Positions 1-8,967 of a DNA stretch of 64,000 nt are shown piece after piece. Source of the stretch: an uncultured Lachnospiraceae bacterium. Its GTDB lineage: Bacteria; Bacillota_A; Clostridia; Lachnospirales; Lachnospiraceae. Within the stretch, counting starts at the first letter, position 1; each line of letters begins with the position of its first letter. The notes below the pieces were generated by a model. The model was not told where the DNA came from, made no database searches, and saw only the letters and a list, made by a program, of their open reading frames with translations. The stretch spans positions 13,802 to 77,801 of the forward strand of contig CAJLNC010000001.1 in the NCBI GenBank assembly GCA_905207905.1. Reading direction: 5' to 3'. The translations under genes were made by a program, and so were the position numbers.

Positions 1-1
1 T

Positions 2-1048
2 ATGAAGAAAACAGATTTGAAATCAATGAACATGGAGGAGCTTTCCCAGTATGTGGCCAGTCTTGGGGAGAAGCCCTTCCGGGCCAAACAGCTGTATCAG
101 TGGATGCATGTGAAGCTGGTGGAAAATTTTGACGAGATGACCAATTTATCCGCAGCTTTTCGGGAGCGGCTGAAAAAGGAGGCTTCTCTGATTGTCTTAA
201 AGCCTGTGGATGTGAGAACCTCTCAGACGGACGGTACCAGAAAGTATTTGTTTGAACTGGAGGACGGCAATGTGATCGAGAGTGTTCTGATGCGCTACAA
301 GCATGGAAATTCTGTTTGTATTTCCTCACAGGTAGGCTGCCGCATGGGCTGCCGCTTCTGCGCTTCCACCATCGGAGGACTCACAAGAAATCTGGCGCCC
401 TCGGAAATGCTGGATCAGATCTACCGCATCCAGAGACTTCTTGGAGAGCGGGTTCATAATGTGGTGGTGATGGGCACCGGGGAGCCTTTGGATAATTTTG
501 ACAATTTTCTCCGTTTTGTCCGTCTTATAAGCGATGAAAACGGGCTGAATATCAGCCAGAGAAATATTACGGTCAGCACCTGCGGAATCGTACCCAATAT
601 CCGCAGACTGGCGGAAGAGGGGCTGCAGATCACTCTGGCCCTGTCCCTTCACGGCTCCAGTCAGGAGAAGCGCCGGCGGCTGATGCCTATTGCCGATCAA
701 TATGAGCTTTCCCAGGTGCTGGATGCCTGCCGCTATTACTTTGAAAAGACAGGCCGCAGGCTGACCTTTGAGTATAGCCTGGTAGGAGGAGTCAATGATC
801 AGGAGGAAGATGCCCGGGAATTAAGCCGGCTTGCAGCCGGGCTGAACTGCCATATCAACCTGATACCTGTAAATCCGGTGAAGGAGCGTTCTTTTGTGCA
901 GCCGGACCGGAGGGTGACTCTGGCCTTTCAAAATAAACTTGAAAAAAACGGAATAAATGTTACTATTAGAAGAGAAATGGGCCGGGATATTGACGGCGCC
1001 TGCGGCCAGCTGCGCCGCAGCTATATACAGAAAAATGAGGAAACATAA
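2..1048 (+). CDS. rlmN: 23S rRNA (adenine-C2)-methyltransferase RlmN
   Basis: Radical SAM enzyme that methylates C2 of A2503 in 23S rRNA and, in characterised homologues, A37 of some tRNAs. At 348 residues it is full length. The cluster-binding cysteines are C113, C117 and C120 (motif CRMGCRFC). The cysteine pair used for methyl transfer in E. coli RlmN corresponds to C106 (VCISSQ) and C334 (DGACGQ). The N-terminal helical region carries PFRAKQ, typical of the family. The ATG is at base 2, so its ribosome binding site is outside the window. It heads the conserved Firmicute run rlmN-prpC-prkC-rsgA-rpe-thiN and lies 27 bases before the phosphatase gene, so co-transcription is likely. Confidence 0.97.
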   Translation: MKKTDLKSMNMEELSQYVASLGEKPFRAKQLYQWMHVKLVENFDEMTNLSAAFRERLKKEASLIVLKPVDVRTSQTDGTRKYLFELEDGNVIESVLMRYKHGNSVCISSQVGCRMGCRFCASTIGGLTRNLAPSEMLDQIYRIQRLLGERVHNVVVMGTGEPLDNFDNFLRFVRLISDENGLNISQRNITVSTCGIVPNIRRLAEEGLQITLALSLHGSSQEKRRRLMPIADQYELSQVLDACRYYFEKTGRRLTFEYSLVGGVNDQEEDARELSRLAAGLNCHINLIPVNPVKERSFVQPDRRVTLAFQNKLEKNGINVTIRREMGRDIDGACGQLRRSYIQKNEET

Positions 1049-1075
1049 CGCTGGCGTTGGAGGAAAGGAAGAGCT

Positions 1076-1810
1076 ATGAGATCGTATTGTGTCACAGACA
1101 TTGGCGTAAAACGGAATATGAATCAGGATTTTGTATATGCCTCCGAACAGCCGGTGGGGAATCTGCCCAACCTGTTTATTGTGGCGGACGGAATGGGAGG
1201 CCACAATGCAGGAGACCTGGCGTCTAGAAGTACAGTGGAGACCATGGTGGATTACATAGAGAGCGCAGGAGAAAAAAGCCCCATTCCCCTTTTGGAGGCC
1301 GCGATTTTGGCAGCCAACCGGAAGGTGATGGAGAAATCCCAGTCAGATAAGAGCCTGGAGGGGATGGGAACTACTGTGGTGGCAGCCACTGTGGTGGAGG
1401 ACTGTCTCTATGTGGCAAATGTGGGGGACAGCCGTCTCTATGTGCTGGATGATCAGATCCAGCAGATTACCAGGGATCATTCTCTGGTGGAGGAGATGGT
1501 GAGAGCCGGACAGATTGGACGGGAGGAGGCCAGAAACCATCCGGAAAAGAATATCATCACCCGGGCGGTAGGCATGAAAAATAAATTGAGGATCGATTTC
1601 TTTGACGTGGCATTGTATGCTGGGGATAAGTTTCTGCTGTGTACGGACGGACTGACCAACATGGTGGAAGATGAGGATATCCTGGAACTGGTACAGAAGG
1701 AGACTTCGCTGGAAGCAGCCGCACACAGGCTGGTGGCTATGGCCAACCGAAACGGCGGAAAGGACAATATTTCAGTGGTTCTGGTGGAACCTATGGCAAG
1801 CGGGGTATAA
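1076..1810 (+). CDS. prpC: PP2C-family Ser/Thr protein phosphatase (PrpC/Stp)
   Basis: Soluble metal-dependent phosphatase that reverses phosphorylation by the partner PASTA kinase encoded next. The 244 residues match the usual length of bacterial single-domain PP2C proteins. Metal-binding motifs are clear: NQD with D18, VADGMGG with D38, TDGL near residue 191 and GGKDN with D230. GMGTT and VGDSR are also present. A purine-rich GGAGGAAAGG site precedes the ATG. Only three bases separate its stop from the kinase start, which fits the coupled phosphatase-kinase pair of Firmicutes that tunes cell-wall synthesis and division. Confidence 0.96.
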   Translation: MRSYCVTDIGVKRNMNQDFVYASEQPVGNLPNLFIVADGMGGHNAGDLASRSTVETMVDYIESAGEKSPIPLLEAAILAANRKVMEKSQSDKSLEGMGTTVVAATVVEDCLYVANVGDSRLYVLDDQIQQITRDHSLVEEMVRAGQIGREEARNHPEKNIITRAVGMKNKLRIDFFDVALYAGDKFLLCTDGLTNMVEDEDILELVQKETSLEAAAHRLVAMANRNGGKDNISVVLVEPMASGV

Positions 1811-1813
1811 TGT

Positions 1814-4159
1814 ATGTTAAAAGCAGGATCATTTATTCAAAACCGGTATGAGATCATAAGCCGCATCGGTTCAGGCGGGATGGCGGATGTGTACAGAGCC
1901 AAGGACCATAAGCTGAACCGCTTTGTGGCAGTGAAGGTATTAAAACAGGAATTTAAGGATGACAGTGAGTTTATCTCCAAGTTTCGGGTGGAAGCCCAGG
2001 CGGCAGGGGGATTGGCCCACGCCAACATTGTGAATGTGTATGATGTGGGAGAGGAGAACGGCATCAACTTTATTGTGATGGAGCTGGTGGAGGGTATTAC
2101 CCTGAAAGCATACATTGCAAAGAAAGGAAAGCTTTCTGTTCGGGAGGCCACCAGCATTATGCTCCAGGTGGCGGCCGGGCTGGAGGCGGCTCACAATAAT
2201 GGAATCATCCACAGGGATGTAAAGCCTCAGAATATTATTATTTCTGTGGATGGAAAAGCCAAGGTGGCGGATTTTGGTATTGCCAGAGCGGCTTCCTCCA
2301 ACACGATCAATTCCAGCGCCATGGGCTCGGTGCATTACAGCTCTCCGGAGCAGACCAGAGGCGGTTACAGCGATGCAAAGAGCGATATCTATTCTCTTGG
2401 CATTACCATGTATGAGATGCTCACCGGGCGGGTGCCCTTTGATGGGGACAGCACAGTGGCAGTGGCTTTAAAGCACCTTCAGGAGGAGATTCAGTCTCCC
2501 AGAAAACTGGAGCCGGAGATACCTTTCAGCACAGAGCAGATCATTTTAAAATGCACCCAGAAGAGTCCAGACAGACGATACGCCAACATGACGGAGCTGA
2601 TTCGGGATTTGAAGGAATCTTTAGTAAATCCGGAAGGGAATTTTGTCACAATTCCCAAGCTCAATCCCAATGCTCACACCATCCTTCTGTCAAAGGAGGA
2701 GATGGATCAGATCAAAAGCAGCGCAATGCCCATGTACGATGAAAACCTGAATACCGGGGCAGTGCGGCAATTTTCTGATACCGGAAATGTGACAGGCGAG
2801 AAGCTAAGACAGCCTTACGGTGGAAATTATTATCAGAACAGCGGTTACCAGGGGGTGGCCTACAATCGGGAGACCAATTATCCCGGAGGTTCCTATGCGG
2901 GAATGTACCAGGACGGAGGCGTCTACTCCGCGCTGGAGGAGCTGGAGGAGCAGCAGAATCAGTTTGATGAGGAGATGGAGGAGTTCCGACGCAAGAAGCG
3001 AAGAAATTTTTCCGGAAATGCCAGAAGAGACCGGGAGGACGCGGGAAATCCGGGAGGAGAGCGGCTGATCACTGTGATCAGCATCGTCCTGGCGGTGGCG
3101 GTAGGATGCGTACTGCTGGCCATGCTGGGCCGGGCTTTGGGAATCTTTCATTTTGGTTCCAGTGAAAATCAGGGAGGCGCCCAGAACAGTCCGCAGACGG
3201 TTGTGACGGAGACAGAAGCAGTGGACAACCGTTCGGTGCAGGTGCCGAACCTGGAGGGCAAAACGGAAGCGGAAGCGCAGAGCATGCTGCGGGAACTGAA
3301 TCTGGGATATAAATATCAGGGAGAAGCTCCCTCCACGCAGTATGCCAAGGGGCTGGTGATCAGCCAAACCGTAGAGGCAGACACTATGGTGGAAAAAAAT
3401 ACTACGGTAGGATATACCTTAAGTTCCGGCTCGCAGGAGCCTCTGACCGTTCCGGGACTTTCCGGAGTTTCCCGGGAGGAGGCGGAAAAAACGCTTACCG
3501 GCATGGGGCTGATGGTTTCTGTGGATAACAGCCGCTACAGTGATACGGTAGCGGAGGGAATGGTGATCACCACCAACCCGGGAGCAGGTTCTAATGTGAA
3601 TTTGGGAGATACAGTGACCCTCTATATCAGTCAGGGAGCAGAAGGGTCTACGGTGGTAGTGCCCAAGGTGGTGGGCCATTATGTGGAGGATGCCAGAACC
3701 GCCCTTGGAAATCTTGGGCTGTTTGTGTATTATACAGAGGTAGTGGATCCGTCTGTGGAAAAAGGACTGGTGATTGCGCAGGATATTCCGGAAGGAACCA
3801 GCGTTAAGACAGGAACCAACGTAACGATTACCGTGAGTGCAGGATCCGGAGAGGGAGAGGCCACTGTGGGTACGGGCACAGGCAAGTGGATGTGCAGCGC
3901 TCTTTTGGTAGCGCCCCAGGACACCGGGGAAGTGTATGAAGAGGAGCTGGTGCGGATCGTGGTGGTTCAAAATGAAGGACTGGAAAACGAGACGAAGAAT
4001 ACTGTGTTTGAGGGAATTATTACCTTTCCTTACAGTTTGAATGTGGAGGGAGCCGCAGGGGTGAGTACAGGCACTGCCTACGTCTATGTGTTGGATGCCC
4101 AGACCTGGGAGATTGAGACTACGATTAAATATCCGATTGAATTTGAATCGGTAAGCTGA
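1814..4159 (+). CDS. prkC: PASTA-domain Ser/Thr protein kinase (PrkC/Stk)
   Basis: Membrane kinase that senses muropeptides or lipid II through outside PASTA repeats. Of 781 residues, the kinase domain spans about 12-275: glycine loop GSGGMADV 19-26, Lys41, HRDVKPQN 133-140 with catalytic D135, and DFG 153-155. A linker of about 140 residues, rich in Gly, Tyr and charged residues, leads to one transmembrane helix near 418-444. Three PASTA repeats follow at about 474-538, 543-608 and 613-677. The last 100 residues (680-781) form an extra extracellular domain that I do not recognise; it looks beta-rich. The pairing with prpC upstream is the standard Firmicute arrangement. Confidence 0.97.
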   Translation: MLKAGSFIQNRYEIISRIGSGGMADVYRAKDHKLNRFVAVKVLKQEFKDDSEFISKFRVEAQAAGGLAHANIVNVYDVGEENGINFIVMELVEGITLKAYIAKKGKLSVREATSIMLQVAAGLEAAHNNGIIHRDVKPQNIIISVDGKAKVADFGIARAASSNTINSSAMGSVHYSSPEQTRGGYSDAKSDIYSLGITMYEMLTGRVPFDGDSTVAVALKHLQEEIQSPRKLEPEIPFSTEQIILKCTQKSPDRRYANMTELIRDLKESLVNPEGNFVTIPKLNPNAHTILLSKEEMDQIKSSAMPMYDENLNTGAVRQFSDTGNVTGEKLRQPYGGNYYQNSGYQGVAYNRETNYPGGSYAGMYQDGGVYSALEELEEQQNQFDEEMEEFRRKKRRNFSGNARRDREDAGNPGGERLITVISIVLAVAVGCVLLAMLGRALGIFHFGSSENQGGAQNSPQTVVTETEAVDNRSVQVPNLEGKTEAEAQSMLRELNLGYKYQGEAPSTQYAKGLVISQTVEADTMVEKNTTVGYTLSSGSQEPLTVPGLSGVSREEAEKTLTGMGLMVSVDNSRYSDTVAEGMVITTNPGAGSNVNLGDTVTLYISQGAEGSTVVVPKVVGHYVEDARTALGNLGLFVYYTEVVDPSVEKGLVIAQDIPEGTSVKTGTNVTITVSAGSGEGEATVGTGTGKWMCSALLVAPQDTGEVYEEELVRIVVVQNEGLENETKNTVFEGIITFPYSLNVEGAAGVSTGTAYVYVLDAQTWEIETTIKYPIEFESVS

Positions 4160-4259
4160 ACAGACAACGGAAGCAATGGAAATGGCAGGAGTCGGAGAAC
4201 AGAAGAAGCAGAAGGACGGCAGAAGCCGGAGAATGGCAGGAACCAGAGTAGGAGCGGGG

Positions 4260-5138
4260 ATGCAGGGAAAGATCATTAAGGGAATCGGCGGTTTTTATTA
4301 TGTGCATGTAGAAGGTGCCGGAGTGTATGAGTGCAGGGCTAAGGGCATTTTTCGAAAAGACAAGAAGAAGCCCCTGGTAGGTGATAATGTGGAGATTACA
4401 GTTTTAGATCAGGAAAAGATGGTGGGAAATGTGGAACTGCTTCTCCCCAGGAAAAATGAACTGATCCGGCCCGCAGCGGCCAATGTGGATCAGGCGTTGG
4501 TGGTATTTGCCGCCGCCAGTCCCAAGCCCAACTTAAATCTTCTGGATCGTTTTCTCATCTCCATGGAGCAGCAGCAGATTCCGGTAGCCATCTGTTTCAA
4601 CAAGTCCGATCTGGTATCGGAACAGGAAATGCAGGAGTTTGGCCAAGTGTACGAAAACTGCGGATGTCAGGTGTTTTTTATCAGCGTGTCCTGCAGGGAA
4701 GGGCTGGATGAGATTGAGAAGCTGATTACCGGAAAGACTACAGTGGTGGCGGGGCCTTCCGGAGTTGGGAAATCCTCTCTCACCAATTACCTTCAGCCCA
4801 AGGCCGGGATGGAGGTGGGAGAGGTGAGCAGAAAGATCGACCGGGGGCGTCATACCACCAGACATACAGAGCTTATCTGGGTGAAAGAACACACCTATTT
4901 TTTGGATACTCCTGGATTTAGTTCCTTGTATCTGCAGAATTTAAAGCCGGAGGAGCTGCCAGCCTACTTTCCGGAATTTACAGCCTTTGAGGGGGAGTGT
5001 CGCTTTCAGGGCTGTATGCATATTTCGGAGCCGGACTGCGGCGTGAAGCAGGCGCTGGCAGAGGGAAAGATCCCGGCTTGCCGTTATGAGAATTATTTAC
5101 TTTTGGAAGAAGAATTAAAGCACCAAAGGAGGTATTAG
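4260..5138 (+). CDS. rsgA: Ribosome small-subunit-dependent GTPase RsgA
   Basis: Late 30S assembly factor with a circularly permuted GTPase. Motifs appear in the permuted order: G4 NKSD at 114-117, G1 GPSGVGKS at 165-172 and G3 DTPG at 216-219. The C-terminal zinc site uses C247, C252, H254 and C260. An OB-fold precedes the GTPase. I start at the ATG at 4260 (292 residues, the usual length) because GGAG sits five bases upstream and the protein then begins MQGKIIKG as in homologues. An in-frame ATG at 4176 would add 28 low-complexity charged residues. The rpe ribosome binding site overlaps its last codons. Confidence 0.95.
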   Translation: MQGKIIKGIGGFYYVHVEGAGVYECRAKGIFRKDKKKPLVGDNVEITVLDQEKMVGNVELLLPRKNELIRPAAANVDQALVVFAAASPKPNLNLLDRFLISMEQQQIPVAICFNKSDLVSEQEMQEFGQVYENCGCQVFFISVSCREGLDEIEKLITGKTTVVAGPSGVGKSSLTNYLQPKAGMEVGEVSRKIDRGRHTTRHTELIWVKEHTYFLDTPGFSSLYLQNLKPEELPAYFPEFTAFEGECRFQGCMHISEPDCGVKQALAEGKIPACRYENYLLLEEELKHQRRY

Positions 5139-5142
5139 AACT

Positions 5143-5802
5143 ATGAATATATTATCCCCATCTATTTTATCAGCAGATTTTGCCTGCCTGGGAGAGCAGA
5201 TCGCAAAAGTTGAGCAGGCGGGGGCTCAGTATATCCACATTGATGTGATGGATGGTTTTTTTGTGCCCAGCATTACTTTTGGGATGCCGGTAATTCAGTC
5301 TATCCGCAAAGTGACGGAGAAGGTGTTTGATGTCCATCTGATGGTGGAGCAGCCGGAGCGGTATATCGATGAGTTTGTCCGCTGCGGAGCTGACATTATT
5401 ACGATTCACGCAGAGGCCTGTACCCATTTGGACAGTACGCTGTCCTATATCCGCAGCAAGGGCGTAAAGGCCGGACTGGCTTTGTGCCCCTCTACTCCCT
5501 TAACGGTTCTGGATTACCTGTGGAATAAGCTGGATATGGTGCTTTTAATGACCGTGAATCCCGGATTTGGAGGACAGAAATACATTCCGGAGATGACAGA
5601 GAAGGTGGCCGCCCTGCGGAAAATAATGGATGAGCGGGGACTGAATATGGATCTTGAGGTGGACGGGGGTATCAATGAGGACACCATCCGCTCGGTTTTG
5701 GAAGCAGGTGCGAATGTGCTGGTGGCCGGTTCTGCGGTATTTAAAGGAAATATTGAAGAAAACGTGGAAAAATATCTGAAGATTATGCGGGAGTACGAAT
5801 GA
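5143..5802 (+). CDS. rpe: Ribulose-phosphate 3-epimerase
   Basis: Interconverts ribulose-5-phosphate and xylulose-5-phosphate in the pentose phosphate pathway. The 219-residue TIM barrel is standard length, with family motifs SPSILSADF at the N-terminus, HIDVMDG, HLMVEQPE, VNPGFGGQ and the phosphate-binding VDGGIN and VAGSAVF. AAAGGAGG, overlapping the rsgA stop, is its ribosome binding site. Its stop overlaps the thiN start by four bases, so translation is probably coupled. Confidence 0.97.
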   Translation: MNILSPSILSADFACLGEQIAKVEQAGAQYIHIDVMDGFFVPSITFGMPVIQSIRKVTEKVFDVHLMVEQPERYIDEFVRCGADIITIHAEACTHLDSTLSYIRSKGVKAGLALCPSTPLTVLDYLWNKLDMVLLMTVNPGFGGQKYIPEMTEKVAALRKIMDERGLNMDLEVDGGINEDTIRSVLEAGANVLVAGSAVFKGNIEENVEKYLKIMREYE

Positions 5803-6452
5803 AAACAGCAGTGATTGTCAGCGGGGGTAAGATCGAGGAAGATTTTGCCCTTCGTTTTTTGGAAAAAGAGAAGTTTGACTATTTGATCGCAGCAGACAGG
5901 GGGCTGAAGTTTCTGCAGGAGCAGGGTCTGGTGCCTACCCATATTGTGGGAGATTTTGATTCCTCTGGAAAGGAGCTTCTGGAACTCTACCGGGACAATC
6001 CACAGGTAGAGATTCGCACCTTCCAGCCAGAGAAGGACTGGACGGACACAGAGATTGCTCTGGAGCAGGCGGCAGCCCTGGGCTGTACCCGGGTAAATAT
6101 TCTGGGAGCCACAGGGGGCAGCCGGGTGGATCACCTGATTGGAAACCTTCAGCTGTTGTCCCTGGCTCTGGAGCGGGGCGTGGACTGCTATCTTCTGGAT
6201 TCGAAAAACAAGATCTATCTTCGGGATCAGGAATTTACGGTGGACAAAAGGAGCCAATGGGGTACCTATGTATCTCTATTTGCCCTGGGAGGCGATGTGG
6301 AGGGACTGACTCTTCACGGTATGAAATACCCCCTCCATGAGTACACCCTAGGTTCCGTGGGAACCAGGGCTGTGAGCAATGAGATACAGGAGGAGATGGG
6401 ACACATTACTTTTCGCAGCGGCCGGCTGCTGGTGGTGGAGGCAAGGGATTAG
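5799..6452 (+). CDS. thiN: Thiamine pyrophosphokinase
   Basis: Transfers pyrophosphate from ATP to thiamine to make thiamine diphosphate. The 217 residues match the YloS/ThiN type of Firmicutes. Recognisable motifs are AADRGLKFL, VGDFDS, the EKDWTDTE acidic segment and GATGGSRVDHLIGN, followed by a C-terminal thiamine-binding beta domain. The ATG overlaps the rpe stop (ATGA). A hairpin with a T-tract follows within six bases, so thiN probably ends the rlmN-thiN operon. Confidence 0.94.
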   Translation: MKTAVIVSGGKIEEDFALRFLEKEKFDYLIAADRGLKFLQEQGLVPTHIVGDFDSSGKELLELYRDNPQVEIRTFQPEKDWTDTEIALEQAAALGCTRVNILGATGGSRVDHLIGNLQLLSLALERGVDCYLLDSKNKIYLRDQEFTVDKRSQWGTYVSLFALGGDVEGLTLHGMKYPLHEYTLGSVGTRAVSNEIQEEMGHITFRSGRLLVVEARD

Positions 6453-6457
6453 AGACA

Positions 6458-6489
6458 GGTAACTTGCTGAGGCAGGTTGCCTTTTAGTT
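6458..6489 (+). terminator. Intrinsic terminator after thiN
   Basis: A 10-bp stem (GGTAACTTGC against GCAGGTTGCC, two G-U pairs) with a short loop, followed by CTTTTAGTT. It lies six bases after the thiN stop and probably ends the upstream operon. Confidence 0.7.
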
Positions 6490-6727
6490 AAATGCTGCAA
6501 TAGAAAGGAAATCTGGCAGAAACTGAATATTCACAAAGATATAATGGTATGGTACAATATAAATTGCTGTATTAGGGCTTCTTGAGAAAAGAGCCGGAAT
6601 ATGGGAAAAGATTTAAAAAGCAAAGAATTTGGTCTGATTACTGGATTAGGATAAAAAAGAAAACAGCTACCATGCTGAAAAAGCAAAAGGATAAGCATCA
6701 AAGGATTTATAGGAGGAAATATAGAAA
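6490..6727 (+). other. Intergenic thiN-ychF region with possible integrase remnant
   Basis: AT-rich spacer holding the ychF promoter. At 6601-6654 there is a 17-codon open stretch, MGKDLKSKEFG then ITGLG and a stop. It resembles the first residues of Tn916-type tyrosine recombinases (MGKDLKGKE...). Nothing after it reads as integrase in any frame, so it may be a decayed 5' scrap or chance. No other gene is seen here. Confidence 0.3.
6530..6558 (+). promoter_or_regulatory. SigA-type promoter for ychF
   Basis: TTCACA (-35) and TACAAT (-10) separated by exactly 17 bases, about 170 bases ahead of ychF. Each box has one mismatch to consensus. Confidence 0.6.
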
Positions 6728-7825
6728 ATGAAACTAGGTATTGTAGGACTGCCCAATGTGGGCAAAAGTACACTGTTTAACTCGCTGACGAAGGCTGGCG
6801 CAGAGTCTGCCAATTATCCCTTCTGTACCATCGACCCCAACGTGGGGGTGGTGGCTGTGCCGGATCAGAGGCTGAAACTGCTGGCTGATCTGTACCACTC
6901 TGCAAAGGTGACTCCGGCAGTGATCGAATTTGTGGACATTGCAGGATTGGTGAAGGGAGCCTCCAAGGGGGAGGGCCTTGGGAACCAGTTCCTGGCCAAT
7001 ATCCGGGAGGTGGATGCCATTGTCCATGTGGTGCGCTGTTTTGAGGACACCAATGTGATCCATGTGGACGGCAGTGTGGATCCGGTGCGGGATATTGAGA
7101 CCATTAACCTGGAGCTGATTTTTTCCGATCTGGAGATCCTGGAGAGAAGAATCGCTAAAACTTCCAGGGGAGCCAGAAATGACAAGGCGCTGGCAAAGGA
7201 ACTGGAACTGCTTAACAGCCTGAAGGCCTATCTGGAGGACGGCAAGCTGGCCATTACCTATCAGACAGAGGATGAGGAGGAGCAGGCGCTTCTGGATTCT
7301 TTTAACCTGCTTACCGCAAAGCCGGTGATCTTTGCAGCCAATGTGTGCGAGGATGACCTGGCGGATGACGGAGCTTCCAATTCTTACGTTCAGGCAGTGA
7401 GAGAGTATGCCAAGGAGACTGGAAGCGGTGTGTTTGTGATTTGTGCCAAAATCGAGGAAGAGATCTCAGAGCTGGAGGAAGATGAGAAAGCCATGTTCCT
7501 GGAGGATTTGGGACTGAAGGAGTCCGGTTTGGAAAAACTGATCGCAGCCAGCTACGATCTTCTGGGACTGATGAGCTTCCTCACAGCAGGTGAGACGGAG
7601 ACCAGAGCATGGACCATCCGCAAGGGCACCAAGGCGCCTCAGGCGGCAGGTAAGATTCATTCTGACTTCGAGAGAGGATTTATCCGGGCGGAGGTAGTCA
7701 ACTATCAGAACCTGTTAGACTGCGGCTCCTTATCAGCAGCCAGAGAAAAAGGTCTGGTAGGGCTGGAAGGAAAGGATTATGTAGTCCAGGACGGCGATGT
7801 GATCCTGTTCCGTTTCAATGTGTAA
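6728..7825 (+). CDS. ychF: Redox-regulated ATPase/GTPase YchF (OLA1 family)
   Basis: Obg-family P-loop NTPase that binds ATP better than GTP in studied homologues and associates with ribosomes. It is a full-length protein of 365 residues. G1 is GLPNVGKS at 7-14. The TIDPNVG switch, the [11 protein letters not shown]alker B/G3 segment and the long coiled-coil insertion (about 130-200) follow. The C-terminal TGS domain (about 280-363) contains [15 protein letters not shown] and ends FRFNV, as is usual. The ribosome binding site TAGGAGGA lies ahead of the ATG. It appears to be its own unit or the head of ychF-lgt. Confidence 0.97.
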   Translation: MKLGIVGLPNVGKSTLFNSLTKAGAESANYPFCTIDPNVGVVAVPDQRLKLLADLYHSAKVTPAVIEFVDIAGLVKGASKGEGLGNQFLANIREVDAIVHVVRCFEDTNVIHVDGSVDPVRDIETINLELIFSDLEILERRIAKTSRGARNDKALAKELELLNSLKAYLEDGKLAITYQTEDEEEQALLDSFNLLTAKPVIFAANVCEDDLADDGASNSYVQAVREYAKETGSGVFVICAKIEEEISELEEDEKAMFLEDLGLKESGLEKLIAASYDLLGLMSFLTAGETETRAWTIRKGTKAPQAAGKIHSDFERGFIRAEVVNYQNLLDCGSLSAAREKGLVGLEGKDYVVQDGDVILFRFNV

Positions 7826-7881
7826 CTTTAGTTCCGGACAGCAGGAAAACGGGGTTCAGTTTTTAGTATGGAAGGAGCGCT

Positions 7882-8784
7882 ATGACAACAGACAGCATTC
7901 TGTTTCCCAACCTGGGGATCGCTTTGCCTCATGTGGGCAAGACGGTCTCCATCTTTGGATTTGAGATCGCATATTATGGGATTGTAATTGCACTGGCCAT
8001 GATGGCAGGGCTTTTTCTTGCCATGTGGGCAGCCAAAAAGACGAAGCAGGATCCAGATGACTATTTCAACCTGGCTATGATCGCCATTGTGGTATCGCTG
8101 ATCTGCGCCAGATTGTACTATGTGGTCTTTTCCTGGGATTATTACAAGGACCATCTCCTGGAAATTTTGAATTTCCGGGGAGGCGGGCTGGCCATCTACG
8201 GCGGTGTGATCGGCGGCGTGGCTACCTGCATTGTGTATGGGAAAATGAAAAAAATGAATTACGCGAAACTGATGGATACCGCCTGCCTTGGACTGATACT
8301 GGGGCAGATTATCGGGCGGTGGGGGAATTTCTTTAACCGGGAGGCCTTTGGGGGATACACCGATGGACTGCTGGCTATGCAGCTTCCCCTGGATGCAGTC
8401 AGGGCCAGTGAGGTGACTCAGGAGATGATGGCCCATGTCCAGGAGATTGACGGGGTAAAATTCATTCAGGTACATCCCACCTTTCTCTATGAGTCCCTTT
8501 GGAATTTGGCAGTGCTGGCAGTGCTGCTGGTGATCACGGTGAAGGGGCTGAAAAAGTTTCAGGGGGAAGTGGTGTTGTTTTATCTGCTGCTTTACGGGCT
8601 GGGACGGATGTGGATTGAGGGGCTGCGGACGGATCAGCTTTTGCTGCCTGTGACTGGGCTTCCGGTTTCCCAGGTGCTCTCAGGCGTGCTGGCGGCCGGT
8701 TCCCTGGCAGCGATTCTGGTGCTGCGGCGCAGACAGGGCCAGCGCCTTTCCGTTGAGAAAAGAAGCAATAGGAAGAAACACTGA
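7882..8784 (+). CDS. lgt: Prolipoprotein diacylglyceryl transferase
   Basis: Integral membrane enzyme that attaches diacylglycerol to the lipobox cysteine of lipoprotein precursors. The 300 residues contain about seven transmembrane segments, the signature GRWGNFFNREAFGG at 145-158, RGGGLAIYGG at 99-108, and HPTFLYES in the C-terminal half. GLGRMWIEGLRTD near the end carries a further conserved arginine. GGAGCG precedes the ATG. This matters for two genes in this window whose signal peptides lack a lipobox cysteine (21430 and 62615). Confidence 0.96.
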   Translation: MTTDSILFPNLGIALPHVGKTVSIFGFEIAYYGIVIALAMMAGLFLAMWAAKKTKQDPDDYFNLAMIAIVVSLICARLYYVVFSWDYYKDHLLEILNFRGGGLAIYGGVIGGVATCIVYGKMKKMNYAKLMDTACLGLILGQIIGRWGNFFNREAFGGYTDGLLAMQLPLDAVRASEVTQEMMAHVQEIDGVKFIQVHPTFLYESLWNLAVLAVLLVITVKGLKKFQGEVVLFYLLLYGLGRMWIEGLRTDQLLLPVTGLPVSQVLSGVLAAGSLAAILVLRRRQGQRLSVEKRSNRKKH

Positions 8785-8967
8785 TCCAGAAGAGAGAGCA
8801 AAAAGATAGAAGTACAAAGGCGCTGTTTATCGGATTGACCGGGAACAGTAACCAGCAAAACAGCAGACTATCAGAAAGTAAAAGAAGCAGGACAACAGGG
8901 CCTTAGCAAGATGCAAAGGCAGGGGAGAAAACACCGAATAAGGGGAAGATTTACAAAAGGAGAGACT

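Noticed and set aside
4176..4259. Upstream start of rsgA
   Set aside because: It adds 28 charged residues not found in the family and lacks a ribosome binding site as good as the one at 4260.
8911..8967. Upstream start of mreB
   Set aside because: The extra 19 residues are Arg/Lys-rich and unlike the family; the ATG at 8968 has a good ribosome binding site.
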